From NCBI GenBank assembly GCA_905221605.1, contig CAJNDS010000063.1, positions 95,001 through 159,000 on the forward strand: 64,000 nt of DNA, written 5' to 3'. Shown here in pieces: positions 11,323 through 22,376 of the stretch (its first letter is position 1; the number at the start of each line of letters is the position of its first letter). A model generated the notes under the pieces. The model saw nothing but the letters and a program-made list of their open reading frames with translations, was not told the DNA's origin and searched no databases. The DNA is from Symbiodinium natans (lineage: Eukaryota; Sar; Dinophyceae; Suessiales; Symbiodiniaceae). The translations under genes were made by a program, and so were the position numbers.

Positions 11323-11626
11323 GTCAGTTCTGGCTATTGCATTGTTTTCAGGGTGGGTTGAGGGTTAGGGTTTACTGTGCAGTGAGGCTTTGTTTGACTC
11401 AGGCATCAGCAACCTCGCAAGACTTGCACGCGCCTTCTGTGCGCAGGTGTTGTACTTGCAGATCTCCAGGGAGTACTATATTTTATGTTTCCCCTTTTGG
11501 GGGGGGCCTACAGTAGGTTCCTGAAATATAAAAGACTACCCCCAACCCTGGAAAAAATGGAGCCTTTGTACAATTCCGGGGATATCCAAAAACGCCTGTC
11601 GGCTCACACACGAATGCCTCCGCTCC

Positions 11627-11675
<49 letters not shown>

Positions 11676-11785
11676 TCTCTATTTGTCTCTCTCTCTCTCT
11701 CTCTCTCTCGCTCTCTGCCTCTCTCTCCCTCTCCCTCTCTCTCTCTCTCTCGCTCTCTCTCTCTCTTGTTCTCTCTTTCTCTCTG
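11627..11785. repeat. TC microsatellite
   Basis: Imperfect (CT)n with TTT/CCT breaks. Open frames on both strands are repeat artefacts. Confidence 0.95.
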
Positions 11786-12282
11786 GGTCTCGCCTTTCTT
11801 TTTGTGAGAGTATCGTGCACAGGCATGCCCATACTGTGTATATCAATATGTGTATACATACATAATATATAGGCACCTATTCGAAGTAAACAAACAAATG
11901 CCTGAATCATATATATATATATATATGTCATCTACAGGTTGAAGACACCACACTGGCCATATGTAGAAGCATGCTTAAACTTCGCGCGTTAACAGCACGG
12001 CTGGTGAATTGGGGGGTTTAGGGCTTGGGTTAGGGTTTGGGGTTTAGGGTTTAGGGGGGGTTAGGGTTTAGGGTTTCGGGTTTAGGGTTTAGGGCTTAGC
12101 ATGATCTGTAGGATCTTGGGCTTGAAGGGGCCCCGAACCCTGGCACTTTGAAGTGTGGGCTTAGGGAGTTTAGCAGATAAGCTGGGAACCTAGCAAAACT
12201 CAGCCCGGAACCCCAAACCCTATGCCCTACACCCTAAACCATCAACCCTAAATCCTAAACCCCAAATTATCCTCGGCGGCAG

Positions 12283-12324
12283 GTCACCGACTTCGTCAAG
12301 GATGCTGAGAATGCTTTGAGTCAG
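12283..12324 (+). CDS. short exon candidate, GC donor
   Basis: After GGCGGCAG: VTDFVKDAENALSQ, then GCACCT. 42 nt, phase 0 to phase 0, helical. Confidence 0.45.
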
Positions 12325-12822
12325 GCACCTTCGCGATCGGTTGCCAGAGGTATTCCGAATTGAGGGCTTAGGAGGGCAACTGACTTCTAGAGGCTGGTTG
12401 CTGTGGAGGTTAAGGTTAGGGTTTAGGGTTTAGGGTTTAGGGTTTAGGGTTCAGGGTTTAGGGTTTAGGGACTTCTTAGGGTTGAGGGTCTAAAGGCCTT
12501 TGAGGGCTCAGAGGTTTTCGGTGTTTATGGGGTTCAGGGCACACTGGGGACTTGCCCACAGCAAGAAGACCATGAACCGTAACTCCAAAGCCCAAAAGGT
12601 CACTTCTCCAAATTTAGGAACCCTGGCGGGGCTACTATTATACAGGCGGCCCCGAACACTTAAGGTACCCCAAAAAGGGAACCCTAGTTTTGAGAAGTGA
12701 CTCAAAAAGGACGTACATTAGGGTTTAGGGTTTAGGGTTTAGGGTTTAGGGTTTAGGGTTTAGGCAGGGCAGGGTAGGGATGAAGGGCCCTCCATGCTCA
12801 CCAGAGGATTGAGTTGATTCAG

Positions 12823-12867
12823 CTCCCTGGTTCGGAGTTGTTCACCATGTTCGGGGGCTTTCGGGGG
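12823..12867 (+). CDS. short exon candidate
   Basis: After TGATTCAG: LPGSELFTMFGGFRG, with the intron starting GTTTAGGG, i.e. in the telomere-like array itself. Confidence 0.4.
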
Positions 12868-13395
12868 GTTTAGGGTTTAGGGTTTAGGGTTTAGGGTTTA
12901 GGGTTTAGGGTTTAGGGTTTAGGGTTTTTTTGTGGTGGCGGGGGGGGGGGGGGGGGGGGGGGAGGGAGGGAACATGAGTTGATTGAACCCACGGTCGGAG
13001 GTTTAGGGTCTAGGGCGGTTCGTCTTATGTAGAAAAAGACAAGGATGAAGGATAGGAAAAGGTGACAAGAAGCAACAGACAAGGGTGAAGCATTGTCAGG
13101 ACAGGTGCTTGTGGCTCGGGGTCTTGGGATTAGGCCACGAACCGAAAAATCATAAGTTTGGGACCCTTTGGCCGGTTTAGGGTTGAAGCCAACCCTCCCA
13201 AACAGCAGCCTCACACTCTCCAAAGACAAAGCTCTCAACAAAACTTTAAGGCACCTCCAAACCCTCAATTACCCTTCAAAACCAAAACAAAAGCCCTGAA
13301 ACAGCCTAGACCCCAAACCCTAAAGCCCGAAGTGCCCCAAGTGCCCTAAGTGTTTCGGAACACTCCGAACCACCCTAAACCCGAAGCCCCAAGCC

Positions 13396-13682
13396 CCAAG
13401 CCCGAAGCCCTAAGCCCTAAACCCTAAACCCTAAACCCTAAACCCTAAACCCTAAACCCTAAACCCTAAACCCTAAACCCGAAACCCTAAACCCTAAACC
13501 CTAAACCCTAAACCCTAAACCCTAAACCCGAAACCCTAAACCCTAAACCCTAAACCCTAAACCCTAAACCCGAAACCCGAAACCCTAAACCCGAAACCCT
13601 AAACCCTAAACCCTAAGCCCTAAACCCTAAACCCTAAACCCTAAACCCTAACCCTAAACCCTAAACCCTAAACCCTAAACCC
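13396..13682. repeat. CCCTAAA array, long
   Basis: About 40 units with scattered CCCGAAA variants, ending just before the exon at 13694. Confidence 0.95.
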
Positions 13683-13693
13683 TGAGTTCGGAG

Positions 13694-13747
13694 GCCGAAG
13701 TGGAGCTCCATCTTCTCGGTGGCTCCGAGCGGGCGGAGAGGCAACAG
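13694..13747 (+). CDS. coiled-coil-like exon candidate
   Basis: After TTCGGAG: AEVELHLLGGSERAERQQ, then GAGGCG (GA donor). A 290-bp CCCTAAA array ends 10 nt upstream; a TTTAGGG array starts 30 nt downstream. Confidence 0.45.
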
Positions 13748-13776
13748 GAGGCGAGCCGCATGCACCCTAAACCCTA

Positions 13777-13845
13777 GGGTTTAGGGTTTAGGGTTTAGGG
13801 TTTAGGGTTTAGGGTTTAGGGTTTAGGGTTTAGGGGTTTAGGGGT
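13777..13845. repeat. TTTAGGG array
   Basis: Begins at a head-to-head junction with CCCTAAA (AACCCTAGGGTTTAGGG, about 13765-13782). Confidence 0.95.
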
Positions 13846-14449
13846 CTAGGGGTTTAGGGGTTCAGGGATTTAGGGTTTAAGGTTGGGATGTTCCCCCTTA
13901 TACTAGAGAACAGCCCAACCCTGTATTTCAGTGGTATTACTTCAGGGTTTAGGGGTTGAATGGTTTTGGGTTTTGGGTACCCTTGGGGTTAGTGGTTAGG
14001 GAGTCTTTTCAACAGGGGGTTTTGGGTTTAGGGTTTGAGGGTTTGGGTTTAGAAGAATTTCAAGGCCCGAGGGCAGCAGCCCTACAGGGTTCGGGTGTGG
14101 AGGTTTGGTGTTTAGAAACCGAAACTCTCAACCCTGAACGCTGGAACCCCTCTAAACCCCACGCCGAAGCAAAACCTGGGCACCGGATTTGCGGGGCTTA
14201 GGTCTGCGATGCACCTCCTTGGGTTGGGGGAATGTAGGCGTGCGAGGTCAAGATTCCGGTTGAAGTTCTGAAGGTTGGAAAGGGATGCCCCCCCAGCCTT
14301 CAACCCTGGCCCAATGCCGCTTCTTGTTGGGGGCCTTTCTAGAACCCCTTCCCTCACCCCTGAACCCCAACTGAAGGTATCCCGCAGGCCCTCATCGAGG
14401 GTACTAACCCCCTAAACCCCAAGCACCGGTAAACCTTAACCCTAAACCC

Positions 14450-14580
14450 CAAACCCTGCACCCTAAACCCCAAACCCTAAACCCTAAACCCTAAGCCATA
14501 AACCCTAAACCCTAAACCCTAAACCCTAAACCCTAAACCCCAAACCCTAAACCCTAAACCCTAAACCCTAAACCCTAACC
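14450..14580. repeat. CCCTAAA array
   Basis: Ends just upstream of the exon at 14598; contains CCCCAAA variants. Confidence 0.95.
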
Positions 14581-14597
14581 CATACTCTGACATGGAG

Positions 14598-14674
14598 AAC
14601 ATGCTGCGCCGTGCCGAGGCCGATGCGCTGACGCAGGCGATGAAGCCCGTGCTCGTCGAGCCCGGCCCCCTTCG
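14598..14674 (+). CDS. short exon candidate
   Basis: After ACATGGAG: NMLRRAEADALTQAMKPVLV then EPGPL, ending before GTTTGG. Flanked by CCCTAAA upstream and TTTAGGG downstream. Confidence 0.5.
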
Positions 14675-14955
14675 GTTTGGGGTTTAGGGTTTAGGGTTTA
14701 GGGTTTTGGGGTTTAGAGGTTTAGGGGTTTAGGGATTTAGGGGTTAGGAAGTAGGGTTTAGGGTTTAGGGTTTACAAGGCTTACAAGGTTTACAGACATT
14801 TGCCATGGTCAAGGTATGCATGGAAAGTGCAAGCCGCCTATCTCAAGGACCACTAGACATACGCCCACGATCCGAAAACCCTAAATCCTAAACCCTGAGC
14901 CCTGAAACCTCAAACCTAGCTCTCGGGTCCCATATACCAGGCAAGGCAGTATAGA

Positions 14956-15228
14956 CTCTAAACCCTAAACCCTAAACCCTAAACCCTAAACCCTAAGCCC
15001 TAAGCCCTAAACCCTAAACCCTAAACCCTAAACCCTAGACTCTATAGACCCGAAGACATCATACAAGAAGCCCAAGGATGCTCTTACCTGTTCACATGGC
15101 CATTGGGGTTTAGGGTTTAGGGTTTAGGGTTTAGGGTTTAGGGTTTAGGGTTTAGGGTTTAGGGTTTAGGGTTTAGGGCTTAGGGCTTAGGGTTTAGGGT
15201 TTAGGGTTTAGGGTTTAGGGTTTAGGGT
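14956..15228. repeat. CCCTAAA then TTTAGGG arrays
   Basis: CCCTAAA at 14956-15036 and TTTAGGG at 15107-15228, separated by 70 bp of unique sequence. Palindromic arrangement. Confidence 0.9.
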
Positions 15229-15860
15229 AACCACAAAGCCAAAGTGGTGAAGATGAAGCGTTGACTACCTAGGTCTTGGGGCAGGGTTTGACGCCGGTGC
15301 TTATAGCTCTGGAATGCTTGTTTGGTTGATTCGCAGGCTTTTGCACCCCCCCCCCCCGCCCACACCTAAAATTAGGGTTTAGGGTTTAGGGTTTGGGGTT
15401 TAGGGTTTAGGTTTCGCTGTAGAGACGGAGCATGCCACAACAAGCAAGCCTCCTGCTCCAGATACCCGAAGCCTCCGAGGCGTTGGAGTGTAGAGAGCCT
15501 CCTAAATCCCAAACCCTAAGTCCCTGAAACCATGTCGGATCTTAATATGGTTCCTTACCTTCAAAAAAAGTGTTCTGCTGTATGGGCCCCTTATACGGTG
15601 TATGACGGGTATATAAGGGGTCCTAAACCCTAAACCCTAAACCCTAAACCCTAAACCCTAAACCCTAAACCGTGGCTTAAGGGCCCTTCATCCTTCATGC
15701 AGGGGTTCTGGGGCTGCCACCACCCTAAACCCCAACACCCCAAACCGTTTAGGGTTTAGGGTTTCTGCTTTTTGCTGAGCCTCAAACAATAAAAGGTACG
15801 AAGCCCTATATGAACCGTAGAAGGAAGAAGATTTTTGGGTGCTTCTTAAGCAATCTACAG

Positions 15861-15923
15861 CAAACCCTGAGACTGCTAAGCCCTCAGCCAGCCATCGCAA
15901 GAGGAAGCGACGCGCGCCTACAA
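15861..15923 (+). CDS. basic exon candidate, NLS-like
   Basis: After CTACAG: NPETAKPSASHRKRKRRAPT, with the basic cluster RKRKRR resembling a nuclear localisation signal. Ends before GTTTTG. A second frame is also open. Confidence 0.4.
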
Positions 15924-16140
15924 GTTTTGGCTCTCATTGTTTTTTTTCCTTGCCCCTCTCGAAGAGCATGCGGAACCCACACTCGCCTGGTAAAGGCACG
16001 TCAACCTGGGACTGCTAGGGTTTAGGGTTTAGGGTTTAGGGTTTAGGGTTTAGGGTTTAGGGTTTAGGGTTTTGGGTGCAAGGTTCCCCAGATGCACTTG
16101 GCATGTAAGATTCTTGAACCCTTTAAACTCACGCCCTCAG

Positions 16141-16181
16141 CATGAGCTTGAGAGATGGGAAAACCGGCGAACCCCAGCGTG
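16141..16181 (+). CDS. short exon candidate
   Basis: After GCCCTCAG: MSLRDGKTGEPQR, then G before GTGCCC; a CCCTAAA array starts soon after (16200). Confidence 0.35.
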
Positions 16182-16199
16182 GTGCCCCTTCAACAGATG

Positions 16200-16336
16200 C
16201 CCCTAAACCCTAAACCCTAAACCCTAAACCCTAAACCCTAAACCCTAAACCCTAAACCCTAAACCCTAAACCCTAAACCCTAAACCCTGAACCCTAACCC
16301 TAAACCCTAAACCCTAAACCCGAAACCCTAAACCCC
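16200..16336. repeat. CCCTAAA array
   Basis: About 19 units with single CCCTGAA, CCCGAAA and a short unit. Confidence 0.95.
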
Positions 16337-16798
16337 AGCAAGTTGATCTTCGCCCCCAAAGCCTGCTGCAGCCATGTCACTTCGGCTGCTGAAGAAGCAA
16401 GTGGAGGGCTCTTCAGGCTCGGCGCATACCCACACCCTATGGGAAGATCCAAAAAGTAGAACCTCAAAAATAGTAGCCATACTACTATTGGGTCATTCTT
16501 AGTCTATTTTTTGGATCCTCCCAGGGGTCTGGATAGGGCTTATCAGCCTTGGTACGCAAACCCTTACAACCCGAATGGCCTTAAAGCCCTGAAACCCCTA
16601 CAGGAGCCTAGATAACTACTTGTAGCAGTAGTATTCGCTTGGCAATCCCTAAATTCCTATCATGAACATCTGCGAGTTAGTCATTCTGACTGAGTCAGCC
16701 CCATCTAAACCCTAGAACCCTAAAACCTCAACCTTAATTTAAACCTTTACATATATGATCATATATGTACATATATATATGCACGCATGTATGTCTAT

Positions 16799-16900
16799 GA
16801 CCCGGAGTAGGCCCTTACTTTTTTTGGGTTTGAGTTCCCTTCGAAGCCCCTTTAAATCAAAGGGTCACCCTTTTCTCCCTAGGTTACTCTGGGGTCTAGA
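16799..16900. mobile_element. MITE family C copy
   Basis: GACCCGGAGTAGGCCCTTAC ... GGTTACTCTGGGGTCTAG, ends inverted. Contains TTTTTTTGGGTTTGAGTTCC. It abuts a family D copy at 16908. Confidence 0.5.
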
Positions 16901-16907
16901 GGTATGT

Positions 16908-17009
16908 GGGGGTTTCCGAAATTCGGGGTACCTTCTTGGGGCCCTACTTATACGGGAGTCCTACTATTTCAGGGTCTATATTAGGGGTCCCCTATTTTCG
17001 TAAACCCCC
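16908..17009. mobile_element. MITE family D copy
   Basis: GGGGGTTTCCGAAATTCGGG ... CCCCTATTTTCGTAAACCCCC, inverted ends. Confidence 0.55.
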
Positions 17010-17108
17010 ATATATGCGTATGTAATATGCATAATATTCATAACCCTAAACCCTAAATCCTTAGAAGATGTATATGCGCATGTAAATATGCATAACATTC
17101 AGTGCGAG

Positions 17109-17177
17109 GCCCCGCTCCCAGCTCCTCTGCCACCTCCGGTTGGGGCGCCCGAAGGCCCGGCGCAGGCCGGGCAGGGG
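17109..17177 (+). CDS. Pro/Ala-rich exon candidate
   Basis: After GTGCGAG: APLPAPLPPPVGAPEGPAQA then GQG, phase 0, with the intron starting GTTTAGGG. Confidence 0.45.
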
Positions 17178-17264
17178 GTTTAGGGTTTAGGGTTTAGGGT
17201 TTAGGGTTTAGGGTTTAGGGTTTAGGGTTTAGGGTTTAGGGTTTAGGGTTTAGGGTTTAGGGTT
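17176..17264. repeat. TTTAGGG array
   Basis: About 12 pure units beginning at the splice donor of the exon ending 17177 and ending at MITE A copy 2. Confidence 0.95.
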
Positions 17265-17265
17265 G

Positions 17266-17356
17266 CTTGGGAGCTCTTTTGACATAGTAAGTCTACTTAG
17301 TATCCCCTAGAGACCCTATTCTAATCCCCAACGCCCAAGTCAAGAGGGCTTCCAAG
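17266..17356. mobile_element. MITE family A copy 2
   Basis: Starts CTTGGGAGCTCTTTTGACAT and ends AAGTCAAGAGGGCTTCCAAG; directly follows a TTTAGGG array. Slightly short, with an internal loss. Confidence 0.65.
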
Positions 17357-17703
17357 TAGGGGCGTTCGGACCTAGCTTTCTAAGGCTTTGAGGTTGGGAT
17401 GCTAGCCCTTACACTATCAGTCCTTAAAAAGGGATCATAGTACCCCGGAGTAGAATCCCTATTCAGGAGAGTTAGTAGAAGGGGGAACATCCCAACTTTG
17501 GAGTTGGGGCTGTGAGATTTTCGGTAGTTTTCTTTTTTCTAGCTTGGTCCTTGTGGTTTCGGACGCAGGGTTTCACAATGGGAGATTGCAGAGTCGGGGT
17601 GTTGATTTCAGAGTGCTGCCTTTTGAGGGTTTGAGACTTTCGGGCTTTAGAAAACTCGCCCAAGGAACGGGCATGTAGGGCCGGCGATGTCATGGTTTCG
17701 AGT

Positions 17704-17813
17704 GTAGGGTTTAGGGTTTAGGGTTTAGGGTTTAGGGTTTAGGCTTTAGGCTTTAGGGTTTAGGGTTTAGGGTTTAGGGTTTAGGGTTTAGGGTTTAGGG
17801 TTTAGGGTTTAGG
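17704..17813. repeat. TTTAGGG array
   Basis: About 15 units with two TTTAGGC. Confidence 0.95.
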
Positions 17814-17955
17814 GTCATTGCTCATGGTTGGGGTTCGGGTTTGGGCTGCGGACGAAATATGTTGGGTGCCTTTCGGGAGAGTGGATGGATCCCATGTCGC
17901 AGGGGTTTTGGGGTCTTGGAGGGTTTTAGGGTTTAGGGTTTAGGGTTTAGGGCTA

Positions 17956-18066
17956 CTTGGAAGCCCTTCTGACTTAGTACCTAGCGATGGTAAGGTGGGT
18001 TATGGGATCAGAATAGGTTCTCTAGGGGCGACTGAGTAGACTTACTAAGTCAAAAGAGCTTCTCAG
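17956..18066. mobile_element. MITE family A copy 3
   Basis: Starts CTTGGAAGCCCTTCTGACTT, core GGTAAGGTGGGTTATGGGAT, ends CTTACTAAGTCAAAAGAGCT. Opposite orientation to copies 1, 2 and 5. Confidence 0.7.
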
Positions 18067-18342
18067 TGCTGCTTGCAAGAGGCAGTTTGGTTTCAGGAGA
18101 GGTCTTATTTGAGCATGGTATTTGGTTTCAGGGTTTAAGGTCCTAGGTATTCGCATGTTTTTTCTCATGTCCTTTGCAGTGGTGAAGTGCTCTACCCTAA
18201 ACCCTAAACCCTAAACCCTAAACCCTAAACCCTCTACAAGTACTTTCAGAAGCAAGGCTTGAGTTGAGAGTGCTCGATTTTTGTTTGCCTTATGCAAAGG
18301 TTTTGAACCAGGCTGTGTCTGTTGGTCGGCCTTGCCCAAAGC

Positions 18343-18441
18343 TCTGAGGGTCCATGTACGCAATGCTTGGGCCTTAAAGTACTTCCTATATAAGGACTTT
18401 GGGTCCCAAGTATGTAAGAATAAGGTACGTGGACCCTTAGG
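18343..18441. mobile_element. MITE family B copy
   Basis: CTGAGGGTCCATGTAC ... GGTACGTGGACCCTTAGGG with the core GGGCCTTAAAGTACTTCCTA shared with the 30.9 kb copy. Confidence 0.6.
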
Positions 18442-18504
18442 GAAAATGTTCAGGCATTTTAGGATGCAGGGCGGTTTTGGGTTCTTTCGCAGGTAGATTG
18501 AGAG

Positions 18505-18564
18505 GTGCCGGCAGCGACTCATCATGATATGTCCCCTGCTGATCAGCCGAGGCAGACGTACAGA
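18505..18564 (+). CDS. short exon with canonical donor
   Basis: After TTGAGAG: VPAATHHDMSPADQPRQTYR, then GTAAGTAAG, one of the best donors in the window. Confidence 0.45.
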
Positions 18565-18760
18565 GTAAGTAAGGCATGTTTCCGATGTCGATGGCTAGTT
18601 CAGATTCTGAGGTTGAACCAAATCAAGCCCTCCATCTTGGAGTCCAACAAAGGCTGAGCCCTACACCTACACCGCAACGGCTCAAACTCCAAAACCCCTC
18701 AACTTCTGACCCTAAACCCCAAACCCCAAACCCTAACCCCAAACCAAAGCAAACCAGCAG

Positions 18761-18852
18761 AGCCGCTCGTGCAGGGAATTGGGGGAAGTCCGCCCCAAGC
18801 GCCGGGAGGGGTGGCGGTGTCTACCAGGCCCTCCGGTGCCCAAAAGATCCAG
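18761..18852 (+). CDS. Gly-rich exon candidate
   Basis: After ACCAGCAG: AARAGNWGKSAPSAGRGGGV then YQALRCPKDP, ending CCAG at GTACTC. A second frame is also open. Confidence 0.4.
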
Positions 18853-19250
18853 GTACTCGAACTCTGTAGGGTTTGGAGCCTGAACCCTAAACCCTAAACC
18901 CTGAGTACAGGGTTTTTTGGGAATGCTGGGGTTCCCGAAGTGCTTGCTACAGATTTCGTTTTGGCGGCTTCGGGCTTATTGCAGAATTACCGACCGTTCG
19001 TTTAGGGTTTTGGGTTTTGGGTTTTGGGTTGTAGGTTTTAGGTTTAGGGTGGAGGGCTTGGTGGATCATTTTGGGCTTTAGGGCTTGGGTGTTTGCTGCG
19101 AGTTTCGGCTTTCGGGCCCGAAACCCTAAACACCCGAAGTCGGGCTCATTTGGGTACATTGATGCTTTGGGAAAGTTGTTTTCTTGGGGTGGTGGCAGTG
19201 ACCTGAAGAAAGCTATTCCGGGTGCCTTGATCATGAGTACACGACCACAG

Positions 19251-19404
19251 AGGAGCCCAATCCGTTGACGGCAAGGCAATCAGCCAGGCGAAACAGTCAC
19301 TTCGCCAATTTACGAAGCAGGGCCACACCAGTATGCTTGACAAATTTGACAACGACGGCGACTACGCCCTGTATGCGGTCCGTAACGGATGGACTTGGCT
19401 ATAG
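19251..19404 (+). CDS. probable terminal exon, unknown product
   Basis: After GACCACAG, 50 codons to TAG 19402-19404: GAQSVDGKAISQAKQSLRQF, TKQGHTSMLDKFDNDGDYAL, YAVRNGWTWL. Composition is convincingly protein-like. An opposite-strand open frame covers the same bases but reads poorly. Family not recognised. Confidence 0.6.
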
Positions 19405-19574
19405 CTGCTTTTGAGACACAGGGCGACTTCACTTTGTGCCATTCGAAACCCTAAACCCTAAACCCTAAACCCTAAACCCTATACCCTAAACCCTAAACCC
19501 TAAACCCTAAACCCTAAACCCTAAACCCTCCCTCGATGCCCGAAAGCCCAAAGCCCCTAGTGCCCTGCTCCCAG

Positions 19575-19648
19575 GGAAAAGGCAAAGGGCGAGGCCGCGG
19601 GAGCAACGCCTTCCTGGAGAGCTTCGGGGAGGCCAGCCCCTTTCAGGG
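19575..19648 (+). CDS. short exon candidate
   Basis: After TCCCAG: GKGKGRGRGSNAFLESFGEA then SPFQ, ending GG before GTTTAGGG. CCCTAAA array upstream. Confidence 0.4.
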
Positions 19649-20664
19649 GTTTAGGGTTTAGGGTTTAGGGTTTAGGGTTTAGGGTGCAGGCTTTGGGGTG
19701 CAGGGTGTAGGGTTTAGGGTTATCGGGTTAGAGGGCTTGCAGGGTTTGTAGGGTTCGGGGTTTAGGGATTAGGGCTATCGGGTTTGTAGGGTTTGCAGGG
19801 TTTGTAGGGTTAATAGGATTTAGGGTTTAATAGTGGGGGTTTGTAGGGCTTCGAGTCTAGGGTCTATAGGGTTTCTCGGGTTACTACACGCTGAGCACTG
19901 AACCCTGAGTTATTGGTCTTGGGCAGAATGCTGTTGTCTACGTCCTGTTGGGGATGAACGGGTCGTAGAAGACTTGAGGGATTTGCAGGCTGCAATGGTT
20001 TTTTTTTTTTTTTGAGGCCTTGTCATTTGCAAAAGCAATTGCCGCTGTTGCAAACCTTTACAAGCTTAATCTTGACTCTCAACCCTCAAGCCTAACTTCT
20101 GGAACCTGAGCCCAATTCCCGAGACCCTAAGTTAATTCTCCAAGCCCTCCCTCCCACGCCTGTGGATATTCTTCTTATTCTGGAGTAGTGGGGTTTAGGT
20201 TTTCGGGTTTAGGGGTGTCTCTGATGTATTGCAGTTCGGGGCCAGGGGGCCCTTTTCAACCCCTCAACCCCAAACTCCAAACCGAATGTAAGACAAGGCC
20301 CCCGTGGTAGACGATCACGCCGAGAGCGCTGAGGACTGCCTGGAATGTTGCAGCTATAGTCATGGGACTCTACCTTGGACTCCTAAGTTCGTACCCTTGG
20401 TTCGGTTTAGGGTTTAGGGTTTAGGGTTTAGGGTTTAGGGTTTAGGTTAAAGATCCGGTAGTGAATATACGAGCCGTATTACGTCGGAGCCCAGTAGCCA
20501 AGACCTGCTGGCGCACCCCGCCCTGCAGTGTCAGACTGGGCGGCAGCGACCCGGTGCCGAGTGATGTGCCGCAGCTTGCGGCCACGGCGTCGAGAGCAAT
20601 TGGATGCACGGCATGATGTCTTGCTGCAAGGCTGCAGAGACGACATTGCAGATGTCGATGCCAG

Positions 20665-20756
20665 AGCCTCAATCTGGCTGGTCCGGCTCAGCCACGCGAG
20701 TCGGAGGCTCCACCGCCACCGCCGCCTTCTGATCTACCACCTTTGGAAGCTCCAGC
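20665..20756 (+). CDS. Pro-rich exon candidate
   Basis: After TGCCAG: SLNLAGPAQPRESEAPPPPP then PSDLPPLEAPA, running straight into GTTTAGG and a TTTAGGG array. It resembles the next segment (PPPPPSDPPSSEAG). Confidence 0.4.
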
Positions 20757-20828
20757 GTTTAGGTTTAGGGTTTAGGGTTTAGGGTTTAGGGTTTAGGGTT
20801 TAGGGTTTAGGGTTTAGGGTTTTTTCCG

Positions 20829-20934
20829 GCCACCACCGCCACCTTCTGATCCGCCGTCGTCGGAGGCTGGGTCGGACTCGGACGGGGAGCGGCAGCGGCG
20901 TGCCTCTTCCTTCCAGCTCTGCATCCGAGCATGA
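20829..20934 (+). CDS. Pro/Ser/Asp exon, probable terminal
   Basis: Immediately after the TTTAGGG array: RPPPPPSDPPSSEAGSDSDG then ERQRRASSFQLCIRA and TGA 20932-20934. Start approximate. The two Pro-rich segments are separated by little but the array, yet my phases do not join cleanly. Confidence 0.4.
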
Positions 20935-21436
20935 CTCCCTTGATGGGGTGTAGGCACCATACTTTGAGGGTAAACAGGTTTGGGGGTTCAGTGGTTCAAG
21001 TTTTGCCATGCTAGCATCTACTTTCGTTATGGAACCCTAAAGAAATACAAACAGGTAGCCGCTAAAAGGCAGTTGCAACCACCATGATTTTTATTAATTT
21101 TATCGCTGATGAGGGGTGGAGGATTTAGTTATAGGGTCCTGAAGGGAGGCGGTTCATGGGGGTAGGTACCTAAGGAGACCATAGGGGAAGCTTAGGGAGC
21201 CTTAGGGAGTAGTGGGGAGTATTAGGGAAGCTTACCCTAAACCCTAAACCTTTAACCCTCAAAACCCTAAACGCCCTAATCCCTAAGCCCTAAGCCCTAA
21301 ACCCTAAACCCTAAATAAACCCTGCCCCCCCCCCCCCCCCCCCTTGAAAGCCCTATAATTTACGGCTTGCGAGCTTGGGTCCGAAGAACTGAGGGGTGGA
21401 AGCAAGGAATTCGTTCAGCTGAGTCCGAATAACGAG

Positions 21437-21662
21437 GACCCAGAGTAGGCCTTAGTTTCCCTTTTTGCTTGGGTTTAGGGTTTAGGGTTTAGGGTTTAGG
21501 GTTTAGGGTTTAGGGTTTAGGGTTTAGGGTTTAGGGTTTAGGGTTTAGGGTTTAGGGATGGTCTTCCATTTTCTTCTAGGGTTAGGTGCCCCTTATTTGC
21601 CCCTTTAACGCAAAATCGGCACCCTTCTTTTGTTCCTACATAGGTTACTCCTGGCTCTAGAT
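21437..21662. mobile_element. MITE family C copy with telomere array inside
   Basis: Same ends (GGACCCAGAGTAGGCCTTAG ... CATAGGTTACTCCTGGCTCTAG), but a 12-unit TTTAGGG array (21472-21556) replaces the single GGGTTTGAG of the 16.8 kb copy. Confidence 0.55.
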
Positions 21663-21939
21663 AGCCGACCTAGAAGAAGCCGTTCAGGCTTGCCAGAAAG
21701 GTCCAGCTACTCTTATTAGGGCACTTAAGGGGCTTATAAGTGGGTTATAAGTACAGTTATTATTGGTTAATAAGTACCTTGAACCTCCATGTAGATGGGT
21801 GCATGGACCTTTTGGTTGCTTGAACTCTGGACGCAACCCTAAACCCTAAACCCTAAACCCTAAACCCTAAACCCTACACCCTAAACCCTAAACCCTGAAC
21901 GCTAAAGCCCTAAACCCTAAACCCCCCGCGCCCTTGGAG

Positions 21940-22014
21940 GACTGGGGTGGGTCGGCGCCGGCTGACGATTGGGGCAGAGGGCCTGGAATTGGTCTTAACA
22001 ATTGGGATGGTTGA
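21940..22014 (+). CDS. Trp/Gly/Asp-rich terminal exon
   Basis: After CTTGGAG: DWGGSAPADDWGRGPGIGLN then NWDG and TGA 22012-22014. Spaced DWG/NWD motifs are reminiscent of W-motif linkers, but that is only a resemblance. Confidence 0.45.
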   Translation, partial: DWGGSAPADDWGRGPGIGLNNWDG

Positions 22015-22314
22015 AATGTAAAGTCGGGAGTTTTGTGGCTCAGGGCCTATGATTGTCTGAGTATATGCTGTTGTTCAGAACCCCACCCAAATTTCCTCGA
22101 GTATGACATGTGCCTGAACAGAACAGACCCTTAAGGACCCTGTAGCCCTTGTTGAAAGTAGTTGGGGGGTGCGAGGTCGGTTTTGGTATGCTTGGGGGGG
22201 GGGGGGGGGGGGGAATTCGGTTTCGTGCCCATCCCTAAGCTCTACGCGGCTTAAGATAGGGTTTAGGGTTTAGAGACACCCGATACCCAGACATAAATCC
22301 AACACCTTCTACAG

Positions 22315-22376
22315 TTTGTTTGGGTTCGACACCTGTACGGTGTGCGTCACAGTCACCAGCTCTTTCTACTACCAAG
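22315..22376 (+). CDS. weak exon candidate
   Basis: After TTCTACAG: FVWVRHLYGVRHSHQLFLLP, then AG before GTTCTA. All three frames are open, so the frame is uncertain. Confidence 0.3.

Noticed and set aside
11536-11931. Arg/Glu-rich ORF on the minus strand
   Set aside because: A reading of the TC microsatellite.
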